32,340 nucleotides of DNA from Bacillota bacterium. Its GTDB lineage: Bacteria > Bacillota > Clostridia > Acetivibrionales > DSM-1351. Position numbers and translations under genes: made by a program. This document shows, piece after piece, positions 15,156 to 23,261 of the stretch. The first letter of the stretch is position 1, and every line of letters starts with the position of its first letter. The notes beneath the pieces were generated by a model that did not search any database, was not told the DNA's origin, and was given only the letters and a program-made list of their open reading frames with translations. The stretch spans positions 1 to 32,340 of the forward strand of contig JAEYTP010000116.1 in NCBI GenBank assembly GCA_023433945.1, in the 5' to 3' direction.

Positions 15156-16604
15156 TTATATGCTCTGCTTGAAGCTCTTTAATATTTCGTCCTTTATATC
15201 CCATAGCTTTTGTGATAAGTCAACATAGTAAGTGTGAGGATTCTCAAATCTAAGCACCTCTTCCCACAACTTGCCTATCTCCTGCTCACTAAAGCTTCTG
15301 ATTTCCTGAAGACTTCTATTTTTATCTATTATGTTTCCTCGTTCAACAATCTTCTCTAGTATTGGCTTGGCATAATAGTTGGTAATGGTCTTAGTTTTCC
15401 ATGTATGCTCAGGATGAAATAGCTTGTAGGGTTTTGAATCATCAATAGTCTCATCAAATAAGGTTATTACGTCGGCAATTGCTTTATTTGTGTCTTTGTC
15501 GTATAATCTCCAGGTTTGCTTAAACCCAGGATTTGTAATCTTTCCAACATTTTCACTCAGTTTAAGCCGAGGCGCTAACCTCCCATTTTCCTCAATGGCT
15601 GAAAGTTTGTATACTCCTCCAAACACAGGCTCTGAACGAGAAGTAATGAGTCTCTCTCCTACTCCGAATAAATCTATACATGCTCCTTGAATCAAAAGGT
15701 CTCTGATAATATACTCATCTAGCGAATTTGATGCTACGATTTTGCAATCAGGAAAGCCCGCTTCATCTAGCATCTTCCTTGCCTGCTTTGATAGATAGGT
15801 AATATCCCCCGAATCAATCCTTATTCCCTTTGGCCTGCAGCCTCTAGAAACAACCTCTTCGTTGAAGGCTTTTATCGCATTTGGAACACCAGACTTTAAA
15901 ACATTATAGGTGTCTACCAAAAGAGTACAATTATCAGGATATGTTCTTGCATACGCCTTAAATGCCTCCAACTCAGTTGGAAACAATTGAACCCAGCTAT
16001 GTGCCATCGTTCCAAGGGCTGGAATATTAAAATGTTGTTCTGCAATGGTACACGCAGTACCAAAACACCCACCTATATATGCTGCTCTTGCACCATACAT
16101 CGCACCGTCATACCCCTGTGCACGTCTAGAGCCAAACTCCATAATAGGCTTTCCCTCCGCAGCTCTAACAACCCTGTTTGCCTTTGTAGCGATGAGACTC
16201 TGATGGTTAATAGTAAGCAGCACCATAGTCTCTATGAACTGTGCTTGTAGCAATGGACCTTTTACAACAACAATTGGTTCTGCTGGGAAGATAGGCATTC
16301 CTTCGGGAACCGCCCAGATATCACATTCAAATTTAAAATTACTCAAATAAGTAAGAAACTCTTCACTAAATAAATTCTTTGCTCTTAAATACTCAATATC
16401 TGCTTGAGAGAATTTTAGATTCCTTATATAATCTAAAAGCTGCTCTATACCTGCCATAATGGCAAAACCACCATTATCGGGTATTTTTCTAAAAAACATA
16501 TCAAAACAAGCTTCTCTATCTGAAATTCCATTCTCTATAAAACCGTTTGCCATTGTAATTTCATAAAAATCAGTCAACATGGACAAATTGATTCTCTCGT
16601 TCAA
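15156..16604 (-). CDS. pncB: Nicotinate phosphoribosyltransferase
   Basis: A cytosolic NAD-salvage enzyme that joins nicotinate to PRPP to give nicotinate mononucleotide. Early motifs are LTDFYEITMANGF. The middle has FGSRRAQGYDGAMYGARAAYIGG and GTMAHSWV, with the active-site histidine context. RIDSGDITYLSKQAR and GVGERLITS complete the type-II PRTase barrel. Length (about 482 residues) is normal. I chose the TTG at 16604-16602 because AAAGGGTGA lies 5 nt upstream. The in-frame GTG at 16613 would place that site against the start codon; using it adds MTD. No partner NAD genes are adjacent. Confidence 0.92.
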   Translation of the reverse strand: MNERINLSMLTDFYEITMANGFIENGISDREACFDMFFRKIPDNGGFAIMAGIEQLLDYIRNLKFSQADIEYLRAKNLFSEEFLTYLSNFKFECDIWAVPEGMPIFPAEPIVVVKGPLLQAQFIETMVLLTINHQSLIATKANRVVRAAEGKPIMEFGSRRAQGYDGAMYGARAAYIGGCFGTACTIAEQHFNIPALGTMAHSWVQLFPTELEAFKAYARTYPDNCTLLVDTYNVLKSGVPNAIKAFNEEVVSRGCRPKGIRIDSGDITYLSKQARKMLDEAGFPDCKIVASNSLDEYIIRDLLIQGACIDLFGVGERLITSRSEPVFGGVYKLSAIEENGRLAPRLKLSENVGKITNPGFKQTWRLYDKDTNKAIADVITLFDETIDDSKPYKLFHPEHTWKTKTITNYYAKPILEKIVERGNIIDKNRSLQEIRSFSEQEIGKLWEEVLRFENPHTYYVDLSQKLWDIKDEILKSFKQSI

Positions 16605-16733
16605 GTCAGTCACCCTTTCAAAAGCCCCAGTTTAATATGACTTTATTATTAAGAAAGAGTATAGATTTTATGTACAGATAAATACGGTCTATATCAAACA
16701 GTTTTTACCTAAACTCTATCCATACAGGAACCT

Positions 16734-16843
16734 CTATACTCCAATATACTCATTGGGCCAAGCTATTTCTAGAAAACTCATATACCCGAGTCCATAACCA
16801 GTTTATAAAGCCCTATACTAAACTAGCTCATTGAGCCCAGCTA
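16734..16843. repeat. Duplicated 3' end of the RelA/SpoT-domain gene
   Basis: 16734-16765 and 16813-16843 are imperfect direct repeats of about 31 bp (CTATACT...CTCATTGRGCC.AGCTA). The right copy encodes the last residues and stop codon of the minus-strand gene; the left copy lies in its downstream DNA. Confidence 0.7.
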
Positions 16844-18182
16844 AAAATTCATTCAATTGCTCTGCCTTTGTATCCTCCCATTGCTCAAAGCTCTTAATGT
16901 GTAAAAGCATTGTCTCAACTTTTTTGGCCAGTTTCTTTAAAAATGTGCTGTTAAACAATGCTATATCCATATGATTTGAGAAATAGCTTATTATAGCAAG
17001 CTTTATATCCTCTTCTACTATAGCCTTCTCACCTTCATTGAGAATATCCCTATGCTGCCAATGCTCATTATGGATACCTTGGAATGCCCTCTCTGTAAAG
17101 AAGCTTATAAAACCCTCAAAATCTTCTGCATTATTGCCAACCTCAACCTCAAATAAAATAATAAAAAATAAGTGAAGTTTAAAGTTTATATTTAAGTTTG
17201 CTAATACATGTTCCCCAATCATTTTTTCATATTTATCGGTAAAAATCAGCTCTCTTTCAAAGCTAATCTCATCTTCTACATTGAGCTTGCACTGCACAAT
17301 ATCGTTAAACCTTGATAGCTTATCTACAATCAGCAGGTTGTAGCTCTCATCAGTGGTAAGCCTGTTGATTTTGATGATATACTCGCTCATTATGTCACAT
17401 GCCTGCCTGAAATCTATAGAAGTACCTATGGATTTCATTATTCTATAGGAAAAGGTTTCATTAATAGAGCGCGACAGTATATTTGCCATTCTCTTGTCCT
17501 TTTTCATATTATCCTGCGCATTTATCTGGTTAAAGACAAGAAGTAACTGTTTATCCACCATTTCAAGATTCTGTTTTATAGAGTGAAGCATATCCCTATA
17601 GAATTTTTCAGAAAAGTTATAGGTGTAATTCTTGTATATGATTTTATGCTCAATCTCACTCCAGAACATATTTACCAATGCCTTTATCTGAAGCTCGAAC
17701 TTGATATCGGTATTCATTCTCTTGATAATGCCATCAATCCGATATATTTTGAAACCATTCTTCTGATCTTGTGGCTGCTTTTCTCCAAGCCTCAAGAGAA
17801 TATCTCCTGACTCAGGGGCACAATAATAGCCATTTCCACAATCTATAGAAAATATCTTGCTAAGGCGCTTGTATATCTTTGCTTCGTCTTCTATAAATCT
17901 ACACTCTATTCTAAGGCCTATAAGGTCACTTAAACTGAAGAGATATTCTTCTGGATTCAAATTCTCGTTGTATGAGTCAGTTCTAATCATTTTTTCTTTC
18001 AAACTCTCAACACTTTTAACCCTATGATTAATATTTACAAAAAACTCAAATTCCTCTAAAAGAGACCTAAAGTACTTATATAAATCATCGGTAAATATCT
18101 CTAATAAATCACGTTTTTCATCCAATATTGCAACCGTTTGATCAATAAACCCAAACAGGTTTAACTTCCTACCTTTTTCCAT
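16818..18182 (-). CDS. RelA/SpoT-domain protein, atypical G-loop
   Basis: A 454-residue soluble protein with a (p)ppGpp-synthetase-type nucleotidyltransferase domain in the first half. SLSDLIGLRIECRF matches the DLxGxR motif, and FELQIKALVNMFWSEIEHKIIYK matches EIQIRT..WAEIEH. The usual G-loop, GYRSYH or GYQSIH, is here GFKIYR, so the histidine and serine that help bind the acceptor nucleotide are lost. The second half (about residue 230 on) is helical and unrecognised. There is no HD hydrolase, TGS or ACT domain. It may make an alarmone in an unusual way, use another substrate, or be inactive. The ATG follows AAAGGTAGTATTTAAA. Confidence 0.8.
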   Translation of the reverse strand: MEKGRKLNLFGFIDQTVAILDEKRDLLEIFTDDLYKYFRSLLEEFEFFVNINHRVKSVESLKEKMIRTDSYNENLNPEEYLFSLSDLIGLRIECRFIEDEAKIYKRLSKIFSIDCGNGYYCAPESGDILLRLGEKQPQDQKNGFKIYRIDGIIKRMNTDIKFELQIKALVNMFWSEIEHKIIYKNYTYNFSEKFYRDMLHSIKQNLEMVDKQLLLVFNQINAQDNMKKDKRMANILSRSINETFSYRIMKSIGTSIDFRQACDIMSEYIIKINRLTTDESYNLLIVDKLSRFNDIVQCKLNVEDEISFERELIFTDKYEKMIGEHVLANLNINFKLHLFFIILFEVEVGNNAEDFEGFISFFTERAFQGIHNEHWQHRDILNEGEKAIVEEDIKLAIISYFSNHMDIALFNSTFLKKLAKKVETMLLHIKSFEQWEDTKAEQLNEFLAGLNELV

Positions 18183-18311
18183 TTTAAATACTACCTTTAT
18201 AATGTTTTATTTTTTATTACGCTAAATATTATATCATTTGAAATTAAAAAATGGTGTTATTAACAAAAATTAATAATATATTAAATACAAAATGTAAAAT
18301 GTGCTAAAATA

Positions 18312-18340
18312 TTGCTGATATTAGCAAATAGCTATATAAT
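18312..18340 (+). promoter_or_regulatory. Promoter of the CE7 gene with overlapping inverted repeat
   Basis: TTGCTG (18312-18317), a 17-bp spacer, and TATAAT (18335-18340). The -35 box is the left arm of TTGCTGATATTAGCAA (18312-18327), an inverted repeat matching at 7 of 8 positions, a likely operator. Start near 18347 places the upstream ATG (18343) outside the message and supports the ATG at 18376. Confidence 0.6.
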
Positions 18341-18375
18341 GAATGCATATAATTACGAAAGTGGGGAATGAGAAG

Positions 18376-19338
18376 ATGCTTCAACCTTATGATTTACCTT
18401 TGGAAAAATTATATCAATACAAACCTGAACTTACCAAACAACCTGACTTTGATACTTTCTGGGCTGACACCCTGAATGAACTCTCACAAGTCAAATTACA
18501 ATATACCCTTACTCCATATGATTATCCTGTTAAGGGCATAAAAGTATACATAGTCAATTTTAAAGGCTTTAACAATGCAAATATTGAGGGAACTTTTGCG
18601 GTACCAGAGGGAGACGGTAAATTCCCTGGATTGATGCTGTATCACGGCTACAATTGGGCTGCTGATGGGTGTATTCATGATGTTGTTAACTGGGCCTTAA
18701 GGGGCTATGCTGTATTTCATATGCAGGTTAGGGGTCAGCAGGGATATAGCAGTGATAACGTGGTATCATCTACTGGTGGTGTATGCGGTTGGATGACCAA
18801 AGGTTTGCTCGACAAGAAGGAATACTATTATAGAGCTGTTTATATGGATGCGGTCAGGGCCCTCGAGGTTTTGGTAGATTTGAAAGAGGTAGACGCTACA
18901 AGGGTTGGTGTTCATGGTGGAAGTCAGGGCGGTGCTCTTACTTTAGCTGCCGCTGCACTTAGTAATATACCTATTGTGGCAGTCTCAGATTTCCCATACC
19001 TATCAAATTTTAATCGGGCTATTGATGTTGCAATGAGCCCACCCTATACAGAATTAAACGAATTTTTTAAAAGAAATACCAATCCTGCTATTGAGATTAA
19101 GGCCAAGGAAACTCTTTCATACTTTGATATAATGAATCTAGCTGACAGAATAAGGTGCTTTACTTGGGTTAGTATTGGGCTTGTTGATGATATTACACCA
19201 CCATCAACAGTATTTGCTATGTACAATCACCTTCTTTGCTCCAAGGAGATCTCAGTAAATAGGTATTTTGGGCATGAATTTATGCCTGGTACAGTAGAAG
19301 CAAAGCTTCGTACACTTATGAAGTATCTGCAGGCATAG
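18376..19338 (+). CDS. Acetyl xylan esterase / cephalosporin-C deacetylase family (CE7)
   Basis: A 320-residue alpha/beta hydrolase without signal peptide, so it acts in the cytoplasm, probably removing acetyl groups from imported xylo-oligosaccharides. The CE7 signature RGQQGYSSDN follows the oxyanion region. The catalytic triad reads Ser 183 (GGSQGG), Asp 271 (GLVDDITPPST) and His 300 (FGHEF), close to the numbering in characterised CE7 enzymes. The N-terminus MLQPYDLPLEKLYQYKPE is typical of the family. GTGGGGAATGAGAAG precedes ATG 18376; an earlier in-frame ATG (18343) adds 11 atypical residues and lies at the predicted transcription start. The gene stands alone, with its own operator-like site. 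Confidence 0.9.
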   Translation: MLQPYDLPLEKLYQYKPELTKQPDFDTFWADTLNELSQVKLQYTLTPYDYPVKGIKVYIVNFKGFNNANIEGTFAVPEGDGKFPGLMLYHGYNWAADGCIHDVVNWALRGYAVFHMQVRGQQGYSSDNVVSSTGGVCGWMTKGLLDKKEYYYRAVYMDAVRALEVLVDLKEVDATRVGVHGGSQGGALTLAAAALSNIPIVAVSDFPYLSNFNRAIDVAMSPPYTELNEFFKRNTNPAIEIKAKETLSYFDIMNLADRIRCFTWVSIGLVDDITPPSTVFAMYNHLLCSKEISVNRYFGHEFMPGTVEAKLRTLMKYLQA

Positions 19339-19495
19339 ATACTGCTATATAGTAACTACAGGAATTCATTTACTGCTAGTAGGTATCTGCAGGCATTCAT
19401 TTACTGCTAGTAGGTATCTGCAGGCATTGGTTCTACTGCTATGAAGTATATGAAGGCATTGACTTTACTGCTATTAAGTATCTAAATGTATAGAA
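19321..19495. repeat. 31-33 bp tandem array grown from the end of the CE7 gene
   Basis: About five and a half units. The first contains the last five codons and stop of the esterase gene (AAGTATCTGCAGGCATAG). Later units repeat AGGTATCTGCAGGCATTCAT and TTTACTGCTAGT with growing divergence. Units at 19381 and 19412 are nearly identical over the first 16 bp. Confidence 0.85.
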
Positions 19496-19500
19496 TTTAA

Positions 19501-19548
19501 AAAAGCTCTTGGTATATACATATGATAAGTATTTGCCAGGAGCTTTTG
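19501..19548. terminator. Terminator between the CE7 gene and ubiX-like gene
   Basis: AAAAGCTCTTGG pairs with CCAGGAGCTTTT across a 23-nt loop. The A/T-rich ends would allow use from both sides. Confidence 0.7.
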
Positions 19549-19580
19549 TATAAAAGCAGAAAGATGAGAAGCTTGCTATG

Positions 19581-20138
19581 CTAACTATTCCACCTGCAAG
19601 ACCATTTATTATCAATCCCTATGTAGTCTAGCACCTTCATGGTGTGATGATTAATTATATCCTCTAAGCCTTCGGGTTTGTTGTAAAATGCGGGCATTGG
19701 CGGAATAATACCCACTCCTAGCCTAGAGAGCTTTAGCATATTTTCTAGATGAATTGCACTAAGTGGAGTTTCTCTTGGGCACAGCACAAGCTTTCTACCT
19801 TCTTTTATGCATACATCTGCACATCTAGCTATAAGTGTGTCACTTAATCCGCTTGAAATAGCGCTCAAGGTTTTCATGCTGCATGGGATAATAATCATTG
19901 CATCCAGGCGGTAAGATCCACTAGCTAGGCATGCCCCTAAGTCATCATTTGAGTATGTACAATCAGAAAGCTTATCTATTTGCTCATAGGATATTTGCGT
20001 CTCAATCTGTATAGTCTTTTTCCCAAAGCTGCTCACAATTAAATGTACCTCAGCATCCGACAAACTTTTGATTGCTTCAATTAATCTAATACCATATATT
20101 GCACCAGTTGCACCCGTTATGCCAATGGCTATCTTCAT
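19581..20138 (-). CDS. ubiX: UbiX-like flavin prenyltransferase
   Basis: A 185-residue flavoprotein that attaches a dimethylallyl group to FMN, making the prenylated FMN cofactor of UbiD-type decarboxylases. It has GITGATGAIYGIRL at the N-terminus, IIIPCSMKTLSAISSGLSDTLIARCADV in the middle and RETPLSAIHLENMLKLSRLG (the RETP and H.NM motifs), all characteristic. The ATG follows GAAGGTGCTATT. No ubiD gene is in the window, so its client enzyme is elsewhere or the gene is an orphan. The last ten residues (CRWNS end) are outside the conserved core. Confidence 0.92.
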   Translation of the reverse strand: MKIAIGITGATGAIYGIRLIEAIKSLSDAEVHLIVSSFGKKTIQIETQISYEQIDKLSDCTYSNDDLGACLASGSYRLDAMIIIPCSMKTLSAISSGLSDTLIARCADVCIKEGRKLVLCPRETPLSAIHLENMLKLSRLGVGIIPPMPAFYNKPEGLEDIINHHTMKVLDYIGIDNKWSCRWNS

Positions 20139-20330
20139 AATAGCACCTTCTATTTTAAAAAACTTAGCTACAATATAGTATTAAATGGAGGCAGGTATTA
20201 TTCAGAGAGTAATAGTATTTTTACATGTGTGAAATTATGGTACAAATCTGTATCTCCGTTTGCGTTGAATGATCGGGCAATATTTTACACTAAATAGCAA
20301 AATAGAACAGTAATTATACAAAGTTATTCG

Positions 20331-20339
20331 TGCTATAAT
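20331..20339 (+). promoter_or_regulatory. Extended -10 promoter of the GH94 gene
   Basis: TGCTATAAT is an extended -10 element. No convincing -35 box is seen 17 bp upstream, which fits the extended type. Start is expected near 20346, just before the palindrome. Confidence 0.5.
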
Positions 20340-20353
20340 TTAATACATAGGAA

Positions 20354-20373
20354 AAATGGGAAGCTTCCCATTT
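20354..20373. promoter_or_regulatory. Perfect 20-bp palindrome, likely operator
   Basis: AAATGGGAAGCTTCCCATTT reads the same on both strands. It lies just after the predicted transcription start and 17 bp before the GH94 start codon, where a bound repressor would block transcription. The TGGGAA..TTCCCA core resembles LacI-family operators. As RNA it could also form a hairpin next to the ribosome binding site. Confidence 0.65.
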
Positions 20374-20390
20374 ATGAAAGGATACTATCT

Positions 20391-22823
20391 ATGAGATACG
20401 GTTATTTTGATGAAGCCAATAAGGAATATGTTATTACAAGGCCTGATACCCCTGCTCCTTGGGCAAATTATCTCGGCTCAGTAGAGTACGGGGCAATTAT
20501 TTCAAACAATGCAACCGGTTATAGCTTTATCAAGTCAGGTGCATCAGGAAGACTCATTAGGTTTAGATTTAACACAATGTCAAATGATCAGCCTGGTAGA
20601 TATGTATATTTACGAGATAATTCTGATGGAGATTACTGGTCCTGCTCTTGGCAGCCAGTATGTAAGCCTATTGAACAGTTTACCAGTGAATGTCATCATG
20701 GTACGGCGTATACAGTGATTTCTTCTCAGTACAAAGGAATATCCGCTTCTACTACTTACTATGTTCCATTGGACAAGAGCTACGAAGTTTGGCATGTAAA
20801 TATAAAGAATACCTCAGATGTTAAGAGGGACATATCTGTATTCGGTGCATGTGAGTTTACAAACCATCCTCACTATGAGAATGATACTGTTAACCTTCAA
20901 TATTCCATGTTTATAAATAAGACGTACTTCAAGGGTAAAAATATATTGCAGGTAATAAATGAAAATGGCTCTGAAGCCTCTGCAAGTACTGATGGTACCT
21001 GCGACCTTATGGGAGAGCCCATTTGCCGATATTTCGGACTATCAGGTCAAAAGGTTTCTGCTTTTGATGGTGATAGAGACGTATTTGTAGGGAATTATAG
21101 AAATTACTCAAATCCTGCATCCGTAGTTGCAGGCAAATGTCAAAATTCCGAGGCCTATAATGGAAACAGCTGCGGAGTACTGCAAGTTGACCTTAGCTTA
21201 GAGCCAGGAGAGACTAAGTCCTTGACATTTGTATTGGGTGGTGGAAATCAGGCTGTTGCGGATTATACCATATCCAAATATGAGCAAAATGCAGATAAAA
21301 TAGTGGCATCCGAACTAAATGAGTTAAAAGCATTTTGGCATACCAAGCTAGAAAGTCTCAATGTTAAAACGCCTGACCCAAACTTTGATAACATGGTCAA
21401 CGTATGGAATGCTTATCAGTGCTTTATTACGTATTTCTGGTCAAGAGCTGCGTCCTTCCAGTACTGCGGCTTGAGAAACGGACTTGGCTATAGAGATACC
21501 GTGCAGGATATCCAGGGAATCATTCATTTGGACCCAGCTCTTGCTAAAGAGCGTCTCTGGCTGATGCTCTCAGCCCAGGTATCCAACGGGGGCGGCCTCC
21601 CATTAGTCAAGTTTGATCACAATCCCGGACATGAGCCCACACCCGATGACCCAGAGTATGGCCGCCAGACAGGTCACCCATTCTACAGAGCCGACGACGC
21701 CCTGTGGCTGTTCCCAACTGTTATCAAATACATAAAGGAAAGCGGAGAATGGAGCTTTATTGACGAGGAAATACCTTATTCTGATAAGGGAACAGCCACT
21801 GTCTATACACACTTGAAGCAAGCAATACAGTTTAGCTTTGACAGACAGGGCTCACATGGCTTCCCTGCTGGGCTTCATGCAGATTGGAATGACTGCTTGC
21901 GCCTTGGAGAAAAGGGAGAATCCATGTTTGTGGCATTCCAGTTATTCTATGCACTGGAGATATTCCGTGAGTTTGCACTCAAAAAGGGTAATACCGATGA
22001 TATAAAATGGGTTGATAGTCATTTAGAAAGATTGTTGTCCGCCTTCAACAATTATGCTTTTGAAGAAGACCAGTTTGTGCGTGGTTTCACCGAAGATGGT
22101 TACACTGTAGGGTCAAAACACAATAAAGAGGCGAGCACATGGCTCAATCCACAAGCCTGGGCTGTTATAAGTGGTGCAGCAAAGGGAGAACAGGCTAGAA
22201 AAGTTCTTGATACAGTGCATGAAAAACTAAATACCGGCCATGGAGTGATGCTGTTCTACCCACCATTTAAAACCTATGGACTGCCCGTTGCAAGAATGAT
22301 TCTATTTAATGCATGCACCAAGGAAAATGCTGGTATTTTTTCACAGCCTCAGGGTTGGATAATATTAGCCGAAACAATACTGGGTAATGGCAATCGTGCA
22401 TATAAATACTTTACCGAATGTAACCCAGCCTCCATGAACGACTATGTCGAGATAAGAAAGCTCGAGCCATATGTACATGGACAGGCTACCGAAGGTTTGG
22501 ATGCCCAGCACCACGGACGCGCTCATGTTCACTGGCTGACAGGAACAGCTTCTACTGTTATGGTATCAATGGTGGATGGTATTCTTGGATTGCATCCAGA
22601 TTATGATGGTATAAGCATAAATCCATGCATTCCTTCTGATTGGAAGCAGTTCACAATGAAGAAGGTATGGAGAAACAAAACTCTTAATATCACTGTTGAT
22701 AATAATAAGGGCGTGCAAAAGGGTGTCAAATATCTTGTTGTAAACGGCACAAAAATTGATGGCTGCTATGTTGATTTTGAGACCCTAGCACAAAATAATG
22801 AGATATTGGCTGTTATGGGTTAG
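20391..22823 (+). CDS. Cellobiose phosphorylase (GH94)
   Basis: An 810-residue cytosolic enzyme that splits cellobiose with phosphate into glucose 1-phosphate and glucose, saving ATP. The start MRYGYFDEANKEYVITRPDTP and YLGSVEYGAIISNNA are characteristic of clostridial cellobiose phosphorylases. A beta-sandwich fills the first third. The (alpha/alpha)6 barrel follows, with QCFITYFWSRAASFQYCGLRNGLGYRD (21417-21494), then HADWND whose Asp 501 is the expected general acid, and QATEGLDAQHHGRAHVHWLTGTA (22481-22549) for phosphate. Length equals that of characterised CBP enzymes, shorter than cellodextrin phosphorylases. The ATG follows GAAAGGATACTATCT. An operator-like palindrome lies immediately upstream. 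Confidence 0.95.
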   Translation: MRYGYFDEANKEYVITRPDTPAPWANYLGSVEYGAIISNNATGYSFIKSGASGRLIRFRFNTMSNDQPGRYVYLRDNSDGDYWSCSWQPVCKPIEQFTSECHHGTAYTVISSQYKGISASTTYYVPLDKSYEVWHVNIKNTSDVKRDISVFGACEFTNHPHYENDTVNLQYSMFINKTYFKGKNILQVINENGSEASASTDGTCDLMGEPICRYFGLSGQKVSAFDGDRDVFVGNYRNYSNPASVVAGKCQNSEAYNGNSCGVLQVDLSLEPGETKSLTFVLGGGNQAVADYTISKYEQNADKIVASELNELKAFWHTKLESLNVKTPDPNFDNMVNVWNAYQCFITYFWSRAASFQYCGLRNGLGYRDTVQDIQGIIHLDPALAKERLWLMLSAQVSNGGGLPLVKFDHNPGHEPTPDDPEYGRQTGHPFYRADDALWLFPTVIKYIKESGEWSFIDEEIPYSDKGTATVYTHLKQAIQFSFDRQGSHGFPAGLHADWNDCLRLGEKGESMFVAFQLFYALEIFREFALKKGNTDDIKWVDSHLERLLSAFNNYAFEEDQFVRGFTEDGYTVGSKHNKEASTWLNPQAWAVISGAAKGEQARKVLDTVHEKLNTGHGVMLFYPPFKTYGLPVARMILFNACTKENAGIFSQPQGWIILAETILGNGNRAYKYFTECNPASMNDYVEIRKLEPYVHGQATEGLDAQHHGRAHVHWLTGTASTVMVSMVDGILGLHPDYDGISINPCIPSDWKQFTMKKVWRNKTLNITVDNNKGVQKGVKYLVVNGTKIDGCYVDFETLAQNNEILAVMG

Positions 22824-22884
22824 TAGTATATATACATATATCGGGTAGTAGTATCTTGAATATATCGGGTAGCATTATATATGA
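22813..22884. repeat. 24-bp tandem repeat across the GH94 stop codon
   Basis: Three units: ATGGGTTAGTAGTATATATA, TATATCGGGTAGTAGTATCT and TATATCGGGTAGCATTATAT (first 20 bases of each). The first holds the last codons and stop of the gene. The rest of the gap to 23261 holds only a terminator and AT-rich DNA. Confidence 0.7.
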
Positions 22885-22985
22885 CTAATGGAGTCATTCA
22901 TATGAAATTAATGAAGTATAATTTATATACATTAATTAAGCACCGTAATATAAACAATGTTGCGTTTCCCTCCACTTAAATATAA

Positions 22986-23037
22986 TAAAAAGGCTTATTC
23001 TAAACTTAAACCCATTTTTTAGAGTAAGCTTTTTTAT
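22986..23037 (+). terminator. Terminator after the GH94 gene
   Basis: AAAAAGGCTTATTCTAAA pairs imperfectly with TTTAGAGTAAGCTTTTTT across a short loop, ending in a T run. It lies about 160 bp after the stop codon. Confidence 0.75.
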
Positions 23038-23261
23038 TTTGATTTTTCTTTACTATTTGTATATACTAAAATTAATAATATAGCCCTTCAGATATCATAC
23101 TTTGACGCTTGATTTCTTAAAATGCTTTATAATACTCGCTGTCATTGGCATTATTTAGTAAAATGTTATTATTATATTACACTTTTAAAAATAATGCTTT
23201 ATTTATTGGATATTTGTGTTAGTATGATAAATGAAAAAAAAGACATGTTAGGAGGAACGAA

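Noticed and set aside
19321..19495. Possible CRISPR or attachment-site array
   Set aside because: The units are drifted copies of the end of the preceding gene and have no spacers.
22885..23261. Promoter for tkt with -10 TATGAT at 23223-23228
   Set aside because: No acceptable -35 box at the right distance, so I do not list it as a feature.
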